Source of the DNA: Maricaulis alexandrii
Lineage (GTDB): Bacteria > Pseudomonadota > Alphaproteobacteria > Caulobacterales > Maricaulaceae
Direction of reading: 5' to 3'
Assembly: GCF_005871165.1 (NCBI RefSeq)
Contig: NZ_SWKP01000007.1
Span: forward strand, 372,001-436,000
Length of the DNA: 64,000 nt
Under the pieces are notes generated by a model that ran no database searches, was not told where the DNA came from, and saw only the letters and a list, made by a program, of their open reading frames with translations. Below, piece by piece: positions 54,630 through 62,875 of the stretch; positions within the stretch are counted from its first letter, which is position 1, and the number at the start of each line of letters is the position of its first letter. Both the position numbers and the translations under genes were made by a program.

Positions 54630-56463
54630 CCTGATACTCCTCATCCAGCAGGTTCTCGCCGCGGACATAGACATCCATTTGCGGCGAAACGGCATAGCGC
54701 AGCTGGCCTCCGACCAGCGTGTAAGCCTCCAGCGTGACCGGCAGATAGGTGCCGAAATCCGTATCGGTCTGATCGCCGGTATGGTCGATCGAGACCGCCC
54801 CGGACCAGGGCCCTTCCGATGGGTGCCAGTCGAGGGTCAGCGAGGCGAGCTGTTCCGGGCGCCGCAATTCGGCCGACCCCGCCTCCTCGCTCTCCAGCCA
54901 GGTCACGGAGCCGAAGGCTGACCAGTCAGCCGCGATCTCCCAATTGGCGGACAGCTCGACGCCGTTACGGTCCGACCGGCCGACGGCGTTGAGGGCCGTG
55001 GACGGGAAGACGCTGAAATCGGTGTAGATCTCGTCTTCCAGCTCGGAGCTGAAATAGACCAGCGATGTCGCCAAGCGTCCGTCCAGGAAGGATTGGTCCC
55101 AGCCGATTTCCCAGCCGCGCGACCGCTCGGGCTGAAGGGCGGGATTGCCCTGGAAGGAGCCCGGGAAATAGCCGAACAACTCATAGATGCCGGGATTCTT
55201 GACCCCCTCACCCCAATTGGCGCGAAGGCGCGCGTCCAGGGGTTCAAAGGTCCAGCCGGCCCCGACCCGCCAAGTCGTCGCGTCCTCGAACAGATCGTGC
55301 TGGTCCTGGCGCAGCGACGCGGTGACATCGAGGGCTCCGGCATCCAGACCATAGTCCAGCGCAAAGGCGCGGGTCTCGATCTGGCGTGATTGATTCGACC
55401 CGGCACCCGGTCCGGCAAAAGCCTTGAGGCGGTCCTGCTCCTGTTCCACCAGTCCGGTGAGGCGATGCGACAGCCTCCCGGTTTCCCAGCGACCGGTCAG
55501 TTGATAGTGCGCCTGCAGGCGCTGGCCGAGGGACTCGCCGCCGAACACGCCATCGGCAAAGGTCTCGACCGCATCATCGGTGAGCTGCAGGGCCAGTTCA
55601 TGATCGAGAGCGACCTCGCCTTGCGTGTGGGCTGCGGTCAAGGCAGCCCGGGCGAACACGGTCCGGCCTTCACTGACCCGGTCGACATCATTAAGCCGGC
55701 CGTCAAAATCCGTGTCGCTGTCATACTGGCTGTCATAATCCAGCCAGCGCACCGAGCCTTCCAGATTGATGATGTCCGTCAGGGCCCGGGCGCCCGCCAG
55801 ATTGAAGGACGTATTCTCATAGCCGTCGGTTTCACCGTCCAGACCGGAGACGTCGATCCCGTCGCTGGAATAGCGGCTGCCGGACAGGGAGAACCAGCCA
55901 GCATCCGATGTCGAGGCGATACGGGCCGAGGCCTGATAGGATCCGAAATCACCGGCCTCCAGACGCCCCGATGCCTCGAGCCCCGTGTCCGGGCGGGCTG
56001 TCGTCAGGCGTATGACACCGCCAATGGCGTCGGCACCCCACAGGGCGGACTGCTCGCCCCGGGCCACTTCCACCGAGCCCAGGTCATCAAAGACAAAATG
56101 GGCGAAATCGGCTTCGCCGGTGAACGGGTTGTTGGCCTCCACACCGTCGATAAGGACCAGGACATGATTGGCTTCCGAGCCGCGGGCGCGGATCTGGGTC
56201 AGCGAGCCGGGCGCGCCGGACCGCGAAACGGCCAGGCCCGGCACGGCACGCAGCGTATCGGCCAGAAAGGGCATGCCGCGGGCTTCCAACTCTTCGGCGC
56301 CCAGACGGGAGACACTGGTCGTGGCGTCGGACTGCAGCACATCGACCCGGGCTGCAGTGACGAGCACCACATCATCGGACACCGGGTCCTCGGCCTGTGC
56401 GAAAGCCGGGAACAGCAAAGCGGGCAGCGCCACTGCGGACGACAGCCAAAGGGACTTACTCAT
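54565..56463 (-). CDS. btuB: Vitamin B12 TonB-dependent outer-membrane receptor
   Basis: The protein has 632 residues. It has a signal peptide (VALPALLFPAFAQA), a TonB-box region VSDDVVLVTAAR, a plug with RARGSEANHVLVLIDGVEAN and ALWGADAIGGVIRLTT, and a barrel that ends LFIGLRLRNR. A cobalamin riboswitch precedes it and btuFCD follow with overlapping ends, which supports the B12 assignment. GGAGG sits 8 bases before the ATG, next to a GC-rich hairpin. Confidence 0.93.
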   Translation of the reverse strand: MSKSLWLSSAVALPALLFPAFAQAEDPVSDDVVLVTAARVDVLQSDATTSVSRLGAEELEARGMPFLADTLRAVPGLAVSRSGAPGSLTQIRARGSEANHVLVLIDGVEANNPFTGEADFAHFVFDDLGSVEVARGEQSALWGADAIGGVIRLTTARPDTGLEASGRLEAGDFGSYQASARIASTSDAGWFSLSGSRYSSDGIDVSGLDGETDGYENTSFNLAGARALTDIINLEGSVRWLDYDSQYDSDTDFDGRLNDVDRVSEGRTVFARAALTAAHTQGEVALDHELALQLTDDAVETFADGVFGGESLGQRLQAHYQLTGRWETGRLSHRLTGLVEQEQDRLKAFAGPGAGSNQSRQIETRAFALDYGLDAGALDVTASLRQDQHDLFEDATTWRVGAGWTFEPLDARLRANWGEGVKNPGIYELFGYFPGSFQGNPALQPERSRGWEIGWDQSFLDGRLATSLVYFSSELEDEIYTDFSVFPSTALNAVGRSDRNGVELSANWEIAADWSAFGSVTWLESEEAGSAELRRPEQLASLTLDWHPSEGPWSGAVSIDHTGDQTDTDFGTYLPVTLEAYTLVGGQLRYAVSPQMDVYVRGENLLDEEYQDVVGYHTPGRGLFIGLRLRNR

Positions 56464-56488
56464 GTATCACGCCTCCAAAGCGTTAGCG

Positions 56489-56505
56489 GCCGGCCTTTCG
56501 GGCCG
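56489..56505 (-). other. GC-rich hairpin just upstream of the btuB ribosome-binding site
   Basis: CCGGCC and GGCCGG pair around a short CGAAA loop, about 10-15 bases before the GGAGG of btuB. In the riboswitch leader this could be the expression-platform hairpin that blocks translation, which is inference. Confidence 0.45.
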
Positions 56506-56585
56506 GACGGTTGCAAGGAGTCGTCAAAAACGGGGATACCGCGCCGATCTCGTGTGAACCCGCACGAACGGACAGACGACAGCGG

Positions 56586-56755
56586 TGGCAGGTCTTCCGG
56601 CTTGCGGGTCCAGGCGGTCGATGCCCCTTCCCGGAGCTGTTGCTCCAGTGGGTCACTTGCATCGCCACTCACCGCTTACGGCTGCGGGCACAGCGCCGGA
56701 CTAGGAGACCATCTCCGCACCGGCTTCCCGATTAATCCCGTGAGGGAACCATCGC
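56586..56755 (-). promoter_or_regulatory. Cobalamin (B12) riboswitch
   Basis: Read on the minus strand, the leader shows the conserved core in order: CGGGAAGCCGGTGCGGA, then GCTGTGCCCGCAGCCGTAAG, a GTGACCCACTGG box, a CGGGAAGG loop, and the closing AGACCTGCC at 56587-56595. These match the known AdoCbl riboswitch consensus in order and spacing. It lies about 120 bases upstream of btuB and probably turns the btuBFCD operon off when B12 is plentiful. The remaining ~120 bases to btuB contain the hairpin listed above; nothing else is visible in the 345-bp gap. Confidence 0.93.
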
Positions 56756-56808
56756 GCGGCGGACGCTAGGGCGTACCGCCTGAAAACGCAATCCGCCGAT
56801 CACTGCGA

Positions 56809-57705
56809 TCAGTCGCGCGCAGCCAGTTGTTGCTCGAGGTTACGAATCCGCTGGTAGAGCGCCCGTTCCTTGACCTTCTCAGGCCGTGACAGGGCGTGCT
56901 CCAGCTTGCGCAGCTCTTTCTGCATGCGACGCCAGGAGAACCAGAGCTGGATCACCTTGGGACCATCCACCAGATAGCGGCGCCACATCCGGCCGGGTTC
57001 CTGAAGCAGGCGATGCAGCCATTCCAGGCGGGCCTGCTGCATCCAGACCGGTGCCCGGCGGGTCTTGCCGCCCAGAAAGTCCAGGGAGGCGCCGACGCAC
57101 AGGCCGACACCCGTACAGCCGCCATGGTCCAGACAGGCTTCGGCCACCAATTCCTGTTGCGGAGACCCGACACAGAAGAAGGTGAAGCGTGACGGATTGT
57201 CGGCGACGAATTGCGCGCATTCGGCAATCGCCTCCGGATTATCCCGCAGCCCCATGGGCGGCTGATGCCAGCGCACATCCTTGAGACCATAACGACGGGT
57301 CACCGCTTCGATGACGCTTTCCGAGCCGCCGATGATGGTCAGCGGTTCAGCAGGATCGATGACCTGATCGAACAAGTGCGCCGTCAGGTCGGAGCCCGGC
57401 GACACATCAATGCTCTCTCCGGATATCCGGCCAATCATTTCCAGGACACGGCTGTCGCACACGGTCAGCCAAGCCTGGGCATAAAGACGGGCCAGGACCG
57501 TGTCGCGTTCCAGGCGGACCAGATGATCCACATTGGGCGTCACGACAAAGGCGAACGGTTTTTCCGGTGCGCGCTCGGTAATCCGGCGCATCGCGACATC
57601 CAGCCCGATCTTGTCAAAGGCCGAGTTAAGAAACCAGACATGACGCGAGCCGGAGCGGCGGTCGACGAAGGTCTCGTTGGAGGCGGTGTGCGCGTTCACT
57701 GACAT
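56809..57705 (-). CDS. WecG/TagA/CpsF-family glycosyltransferase (GT26)
   Basis: The protein has 298 residues from the ATG at 57705. Family features are FAFVVTPNVDHLVRLERD, YAQAWLTVCDSRVLEMIGRI, LTIIGGS, FFCVGSPQQELVAEACLD and VGLCVGASLDFLGGKTRRAPVWM. It transfers N-acetylmannosaminuronic acid or a related sugar to an undecaprenyl-linked acceptor in relatives. A charged C-terminal tail of about 40 residues may contact membrane. It lies far from the main polysaccharide locus and upstream of the riboswitch. Confidence 0.9.
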   Translation of the reverse strand: MSVNAHTASNETFVDRRSGSRHVWFLNSAFDKIGLDVAMRRITERAPEKPFAFVVTPNVDHLVRLERDTVLARLYAQAWLTVCDSRVLEMIGRISGESIDVSPGSDLTAHLFDQVIDPAEPLTIIGGSESVIEAVTRRYGLKDVRWHQPPMGLRDNPEAIAECAQFVADNPSRFTFFCVGSPQQELVAEACLDHGGCTGVGLCVGASLDFLGGKTRRAPVWMQQARLEWLHRLLQEPGRMWRRYLVDGPKVIQLWFSWRRMQKELRKLEHALSRPEKVKERALYQRIRNLEQQLAARD

Positions 57706-57845
57706 GTCCCGATCTGTGCCATTACGGCGTTCTTGACCGAAACGCTGCAATCCGCGCGCCGAATTCGGATTTTTTCGATCGCCCTGCATCCAATCGGCGG
57801 AGGAGCGGCATCCAGAGGTCAAAAGCCAGTTCCTCGGTGACTTCA

Positions 57846-58103
57846 ATGGTTCTCAAATCCCTCGCCCTCGCCGGCCTCGCCACATCGCTGATCAGCCTGC
57901 CGGTCACGCTGCCGGTCGTGGCGGGAACACCCGTGACACTGGCGGTCGGAGCCCTGGAAATCAGCTATGATCGCCGGGCCGGACTGGATGTGGATTTCAA
58001 GGCCAATTGCCTGCTGGACACCTGCCCGCTCGCCGAAGTCCGGTTTGAACGCCCCAAGCCGGCCAGCGAGGCCGAAGAACCGGTCCGCTTGATCAGAGCC
58101 TGA
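57846..58103 (+). CDS. Small exported protein, unknown
   Basis: An 85-residue protein from the ATG at 57846 (a GTG three codons upstream is the alternative). It starts with a hydrophobic signal sequence (SLALAGLATSLISLPVTLPVVAG) and has two cysteines (NCLLDTCPL) and an acidic tail. I do not recognise it. No strong ribosome site is visible, which lowers confidence. It is divergent from the GT26 gene and converges with mnmC. Confidence 0.5.
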   Translation: MVLKSLALAGLATSLISLPVTLPVVAGTPVTLAVGALEISYDRRAGLDVDFKANCLLDTCPLAEVRFERPKPASEAEEPVRLIRA

Positions 58104-58119
58104 CCGCACCGGGTCCGGA

Positions 58120-59853
58120 TCAGCCCTCGCGACGCCGGCGTCGCATTTCGAAACGCCCTGGTTCCAGAACCTCAAGCCCCGCTTTCTCCAGCGCCGCGGC
58201 CTGGCCGCAAATCAGGCTGGCCAGCTGTTCCGCCAGAAGCGGGGCATGGGCAAAGCCGCGCGACCCCAGTCCCGACAGGATGAAGGTCCGGGCGTCCAGC
58301 GCCCCGGCGACGGGAAGGCGATCCGGTGTGGACGCGCGCACGCCCGACCAGGTTTCCACGACATCCCCCAGTTCCAGTTCCGGACAGTGGACGCCGCACG
58401 CCTCACGGAAGCTCTCAATGGCGGGCCCTGACGGGCCGGCATCCTCGCCGCGCACATGGGTCGCGCCGACCAGCACGCCCTGGGGCGCGGCACAGACATA
58501 ATGCCCCCAGGTGACGGGCCGGGCCGGAGCTTGCCCCTTGAACACCGCAACTTGCCCCGCACTCGGCGAGATATCCGGGAGAACCATCCCGGCGCCCGCA
58601 CCGGACGCATGGATCACAAGATCGGCCTCCAGTACGCTCCGGCCTTCCCCGTCACGCAGCGACACCCCGTCCGCCCCGGTCTCGACCTGTTTGATATCGG
58701 CCTTGATCAGCGGCGCATTCCCGGCCAGTTGGGTCACCAAGTGTGCGGGTTTGAAGCGACCTGAGTTTGTCAGGTCCAGCGCCCTGTCCCGCCAGACAAC
58801 ACTGTCATCCATCAGATCGGCAATGCCGGCAAAACGGGCCGCTTCCGCCTCATCCTTGGGCTGACGGATGACGCCACAGGCCTCATACCCGTCCAGGCCC
58901 GCATAGAGCCGCCGGGCGAAATCGAAGGCCGCGAGTGTGGCCCGCACATGGGGCCGGTCGGCGCGTTCCAGTCGCGGCGTCAGCAGGCCGGCGGGCGCCC
59001 CCGACGCCCCGCCCGCCAGACCGGCCTTGTCAATCAGAACGGGTTCACAGCCCCGCATCGAAAACGCATGCGCCAGCGCCGCCCCGGCAATGCCGGCTCC
59101 GATGATCGCGATCCGGCCGGGAGCGGGCTTCTCCGGCGACGCCTCGCCCGGAAAGATCGCCTCGAGCCGCTCCCGCTTGCGCCCGAAGCCGGGCTGTTTG
59201 GACACCGAGAATCCGGCCTCGGCCAGGCCACGCCGCACGAAGCCTGCCACGGTGAAGGTGCCGACCCGGGCCCCCGGGTTAGACAGACGCCCGATCGCAT
59301 CCAGAACCGGCTGGGACCACATCGCTTCATTGCGGGCCGGCGCAAACCCGTCGAGGAACCAGGCATCCATGCGTGCCTCGATCTGCGCGAGCGCCGCCTC
59401 GGCTTCGTCGTGGAAGAGCGTGATCGCAAACCCGTCTTCAGGAAAGACAAGTCGGTGGGCGCCCTTGAGACGGGGCGGCCACTGGGCCAAAAGGCGCTCG
59501 CTCAGTTCTGACAGAGACGGCCACTGCGCAAAGGCCCGGCGGGCCTCCCCGGGCGACAGCGGATGTTTTTCGATAGAGACGAAATCGAGCCAGGCACCCG
59601 CCGGTCGCGTCTCCCGCCAGAGCTGCCACAGCGCCAGGGCATTGAGCCCGGTGCCAAAGCCCAGCTCGCCGACCGTGAAATGCCGCCGCCCCTGCCAGGC
59701 CTCGGGCAGATGACAGGCTTTCAGGAAGACCGCGCGGGTCTCCTCCAGCCCGTCCTCGGCAGAGAAATAGACGTCGTCATAGTCCGCCGCGCGGGGCCCG
59801 GACGCCGCGCTCCAGTCCAGCTTGGCCGGTTCGCAGACCAGGCTGCCGGTCAT
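58120..59853 (-). CDS. mnmC: Bifunctional tRNA 5-methylaminomethyl-2-thiouridine biosynthesis protein
   Basis: The protein has 577 residues. The N-terminal methyltransferase has GELGFGTGLNAL (about residue 63) and WFLDGFAPARNEAMW. The C-terminal FAD oxidase starts at about residue 247 (IIGAGIAGAALAHAF) and ends with FILSGLGSRGFAHAPLLAE. This is the usual fusion that removes carboxymethyl and adds methyl in making mnm5s2U34 in tRNA. It lies 18 bases after the downstream-facing hydrolase gene (same strand, upstream). Confidence 0.95.
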   Translation of the reverse strand: MTGSLVCEPAKLDWSAASGPRAADYDDVYFSAEDGLEETRAVFLKACHLPEAWQGRRHFTVGELGFGTGLNALALWQLWRETRPAGAWLDFVSIEKHPLSPGEARRAFAQWPSLSELSERLLAQWPPRLKGAHRLVFPEDGFAITLFHDEAEAALAQIEARMDAWFLDGFAPARNEAMWSQPVLDAIGRLSNPGARVGTFTVAGFVRRGLAEAGFSVSKQPGFGRKRERLEAIFPGEASPEKPAPGRIAIIGAGIAGAALAHAFSMRGCEPVLIDKAGLAGGASGAPAGLLTPRLERADRPHVRATLAAFDFARRLYAGLDGYEACGVIRQPKDEAEAARFAGIADLMDDSVVWRDRALDLTNSGRFKPAHLVTQLAGNAPLIKADIKQVETGADGVSLRDGEGRSVLEADLVIHASGAGAGMVLPDISPSAGQVAVFKGQAPARPVTWGHYVCAAPQGVLVGATHVRGEDAGPSGPAIESFREACGVHCPELELGDVVETWSGVRASTPDRLPVAGALDARTFILSGLGSRGFAHAPLLAEQLASLICGQAAALEKAGLEVLEPGRFEMRRRRREG

Positions 59854-59871
59854 TGCAAACGCCTTGGCATG

Positions 59872-60423
59872 TCAGAGGCTCTGGGTGAATTTGGCGAAGG
59901 CCATCAGGCCCTCCGGCCAGGGTCCGTGGCCGCTTTCCGGCTCGAAATGGCCCGCCTCCCCGGCATTGCCGAAGCGGACATCCCAATCCCGCGCCCAGCT
60001 TTCCGCCTTGGTGATATGGCAGGTCGGGTCATTGCTGGAGGCCAGCATCAAACCGGCAAAGCCGAGCGGCTGGCGCGGCGCCGGATCGAAGCCATGCTCA
60101 CCATACTTGTCCTTGAGCTCCGGCCGTTCCCAATCGGACGCCCCGACCAGGAAAGCCCCGGCGATCTTGCCCGTCATCTGCGGCGCGGCATGGGCGACGG
60201 TGAGAACCCCCAGCGAGTGGGCGACGAGAATGACCGGCTTGTCTGCTTCATCGACGGCTTCGACCAGGCGGGCGACCCAGGCATCACGCCGCGGCATGTC
60301 CCAGTCATCCTGTTCCAGCCGGCGCGCCGTCGACATCTTGTCAGCCCAGCGCGATTGCCAGTGGAAGGGCGAGGCATTGTGCAGCCCCGGCACGATGAGA
60401 ATGTCGGCGTCCTTGATTTTCAT
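59872..60423 (-). CDS. RBBP9/YdeN-family serine hydrolase
   Basis: A 183-residue alpha/beta hydrolase. It has VPGLHNASPFHWQSRW at the start, the nucleophile serine in LVAHSLGVLTVAH, an aspartate in ASSNDPTC and the histidine in GEAGHFEPESGHGPWPEG. Substrate unknown. It lies between mnmC and motA on the same strand, separated from motA by a terminator. Confidence 0.9.
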   Translation of the reverse strand: MKIKDADILIVPGLHNASPFHWQSRWADKMSTARRLEQDDWDMPRRDAWVARLVEAVDEADKPVILVAHSLGVLTVAHAAPQMTGKIAGAFLVGASDWERPELKDKYGEHGFDPAPRQPLGFAGLMLASSNDPTCHITKAESWARDWDVRFGNAGEAGHFEPESGHGPWPEGLMAFAKFTQSL

Positions 60424-60465
60424 GGCGCCCTTCTAGCGCCGAATGGCCGCCAATCCATCCCCCCA

Positions 60466-60505
60466 AACACAAAAGGCGCGGGTCCGGAAAGGACACCGCG
60501 CCTTG
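60466..60505 (-). terminator. Terminator after motA
   Basis: On the minus strand AAGGCGCGG pairs with CCGCGCCTT around an inner stem, followed by TTGTGTTT. It lies about 20 bases past the motA stop. Confidence 0.8.
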
Positions 60506-60526
60506 TCTGTGGGTCTGTGGCTCGCC

Positions 60527-61399
60527 TTAGCCGACTTCGGACGGGATCTGGTCGAGCGCCTGCTCCAGTTCGGCAAAGCTGGGCTGCATCTTGGTCGGCA
60601 CGCCACCCCGGCCGATCTCGACGGAGATCTGGGCGGCATTGCCGTGCAGGTGCGCCACGAGAACGTCCTGGATGATCTTGTAGAATTGGTGTTCCTCGTC
60701 ATAGACGGCCTGCAGATAGGCCGCGAACGGGCCAACAAAGCCATAGGCCAGGAACACGCCGAGGAAGGTCCCGACCAGGGCCGAGCCGATATAGCCGCCG
60801 AGAATGGCCGGCGGGCTCTCGATTGCACCCATCGTCTTGATCACGCCCAGCACGGCGGCCACGATACCCAGGGCCGGCAGGCCATCGGCCATGGTCTGCA
60901 TGGCATGGGCCGGATCGGCGACTTCGTGATGGTGCTTTTCCAGCTGGTTTTCCATCGCGTCTTCCACCTGGTGCGGGTCCTCCAGGTTCATCGTCATCAT
61001 GCGCAGCGTGTCGCAGATGAAATCGACGGCGAAGTGATCCTTCATGATGCGGGGATAACGCGTGAAAATCGCGCTGTCCTTGGGGTTCTCGATATGGGTT
61101 TCGAGCGCAATAACCCCTTTTGTCTTCATTGTTTTTGTTAGCAAAAACAAGAGTGACAACAGATCGGAATAATCCGAGGCCTTCCATTTGGGCCCGGTGA
61201 AGATCTTGGCCAGATCGCCCAGCGTCTTCATGACGGTCTTCGGCTTGTTGCCGATCAGGAAAGCCCCGACCGCCGCGCCGCCGATCATCATCATTTCAAA
61301 GGGAAGCGCCTTGAGAATAACGTCGAAATGGCCGCCCGCCAGCATGAAGCCGCCGAACACCATCGCAAACACAACCACGATGCCAATGATCTGAAACAT
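60527..61399 (-). CDS. motA: Flagellar motor stator protein
   Basis: The protein has 290 residues and four membrane segments. Diagnostic prolines lie in ADGLPALGIVAAVLGVI and GFVGPFAAYL, and the cytoplasmic loop has FTRYPRIMKDHFAVDFICDTLR. MotA forms the proton channel and torque unit with MotB, which is not in the window; a terminator follows motA, so motB is elsewhere. A CtrA-like box lies upstream. Confidence 0.96.
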   Translation of the reverse strand: MFQIIGIVVVFAMVFGGFMLAGGHFDVILKALPFEMMMIGGAAVGAFLIGNKPKTVMKTLGDLAKIFTGPKWKASDYSDLLSLLFLLTKTMKTKGVIALETHIENPKDSAIFTRYPRIMKDHFAVDFICDTLRMMTMNLEDPHQVEDAMENQLEKHHHEVADPAHAMQTMADGLPALGIVAAVLGVIKTMGAIESPPAILGGYIGSALVGTFLGVFLAYGFVGPFAAYLQAVYDEEHQFYKIIQDVLVAHLHGNAAQISVEIGRGGVPTKMQPSFAELEQALDQIPSEVG

Positions 61400-61460
61400 A
61401 TGTCCCGTCCACCACTCTGCCGGGCGGTTTCTCCACCCGTTAGAGCGGCACTATGACGGT

Positions 61461-61481
61461 TTAAGCTTAATGTTGGGTTGA
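61461..61481. promoter_or_regulatory. Candidate CtrA-binding box upstream of motA
   Basis: TTAA and TTGA are separated by 7 bases (TTAATGTTGGGTTGA), one mismatch from the TTAA-N7-TTAA CtrA site; the left half is part of a TTAAGCTTAA palindrome. CtrA controls flagellar genes in Caulobacter-type alphaproteobacteria. A single mismatch makes this a candidate only. Confidence 0.35.
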
Positions 61482-61597
61482 ACAGGCGTTATCCGGGCGT
61501 TTACGGATGCAGCCGGTCCCGCGACCCTCGATCCGGACATGACCGACCTTCGAAAATGACATTGGACGGCACTGAGTCCCGGGGTTAAATCAAGCAG

Positions 61598-62872
61598 ATG
61601 TTTCCAACCCCGCCCCGTCTTGACACCCGCCCCAACCCTGAGCGCAGAACGGCTTTCCGGCTGCTCTTCCTGTGCCTTGTCGCCACAGGCATCGGCAACA
61701 ACATGCTGTTCGCCATCCTGCCGCCACTGGCGCGCGGTCTGGCCGTACCGGAATACTGGGTCGGCGCGATCTACACGCTGTCGGCCGTCCTCTTCATGAC
61801 GATGACCCCGATCTGGGGGGCCCTGTCAGACCGGCGTGGTCGCAAACCTTTCATCGTGTTCGGCCTGTGCGCCTTTGCCTGCTCCACCCTGATTTTCGCC
61901 GCCGCGGCACAGGCGGGCGAAGCGGGCTGGGTACCGCCTCTGGCCGCCATCTTCGCCATGGCACTGGCGCGGACCCTGTTCGGCTCTCTTGGCTCGGCCA
62001 CCAATCCAGCCGCGCAGGCCTATATTGCCGACCGGACCAGTCCGGCGGAACGCACCGAAGCCCTTGCCGGCCTGTCGGCGGCCTTCGGTCTGGGAGCCGT
62101 GATTGGTCCGACCCTGGCCGCCACCCTGGTCGATCTGGTCGGCGTGCCGCTCTTCATGGTGATCATTTCCGCCACCGTGCTGGCGGGGGCCGTTGCCGTG
62201 GGCTGGAAACTGCCGGAGCAATCCCCGCCGAAACAGCAGAACCGGCCGATCAATCCCTTCACCCAATTCGCCTTCGGCGCCGATCCGCGGATCTTTCCCT
62301 TCGTCCTGTTCGGTTGTGTCAGCTGGGTGGTGCAGTCGCTGAGCCTGTCCACCCTCGCCTTCTACATCATGGACAGTCTGGGACTGGACGAGCGCATGGG
62401 TCTGCAAATGTCGGCGATCGCCCTGGCGGCGGGCGCCGGGGCGCTGATCGTTGCCCAGATCATCTTCATCCCGGCCATGAAGGCCAGCCCGCGCGTCCTG
62501 ATGGCGCTGGGTGCGGGCATCACCGTGGCCGGTTTCGCCATCATGATCGCCGCACCGAACTATGCCGGCATCGTGACCGCCTATCTCCTGATCAGTTTTG
62601 CCTTCGGCCTGGCCCGTTCCGGTTTTACCGGCGGCGCCTCCATCGCGGTGGAGCCGGAGGAACAGGGCCGTGTCGCCGGCCTGACCACCGCCACGGCGGG
62701 GCTGGGCTTCATCATCGGACCGGTCGGCGGGCTGTTCATGTACAACCAGCTGGGCCATGTCGTGCCCTATTATGTGGCCGTTGTCCTCAGCCTGATCGCC
62801 CTCGCCCTGGCCTGGTACCATCCCGGCATCAAGCGCGTGCAGAACATCGTCGAGATGGAACCGGATACGTGA
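61598..62872 (+). CDS. MFS transporter
   Basis: The protein has 424 residues with about 12 hydrophobic segments. The loop between the second and third is GALSDRRGRKPF, the signature of MFS drug/H+ antiporters. The sequence around RTLFGSLGSATNPAAQAYIADRTSPAERTEALAGLS also fits TetA-like exporters. Substrate unknown. It is divergent from motA and converges with the transglycosylase. Confidence 0.92.
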   Translation: MFPTPPRLDTRPNPERRTAFRLLFLCLVATGIGNNMLFAILPPLARGLAVPEYWVGAIYTLSAVLFMTMTPIWGALSDRRGRKPFIVFGLCAFACSTLIFAAAAQAGEAGWVPPLAAIFAMALARTLFGSLGSATNPAAQAYIADRTSPAERTEALAGLSAAFGLGAVIGPTLAATLVDLVGVPLFMVIISATVLAGAVAVGWKLPEQSPPKQQNRPINPFTQFAFGADPRIFPFVLFGCVSWVVQSLSLSTLAFYIMDSLGLDERMGLQMSAIALAAGAGALIVAQIIFIPAMKASPRVLMALGAGITVAGFAIMIAAPNYAGIVTAYLLISFAFGLARSGFTGGASIAVEPEEQGRVAGLTTATAGLGFIIGPVGGLFMYNQLGHVVPYYVAVVLSLIALALAWYHPGIKRVQNIVEMEPDT

Positions 62873-62875
62873 GGC

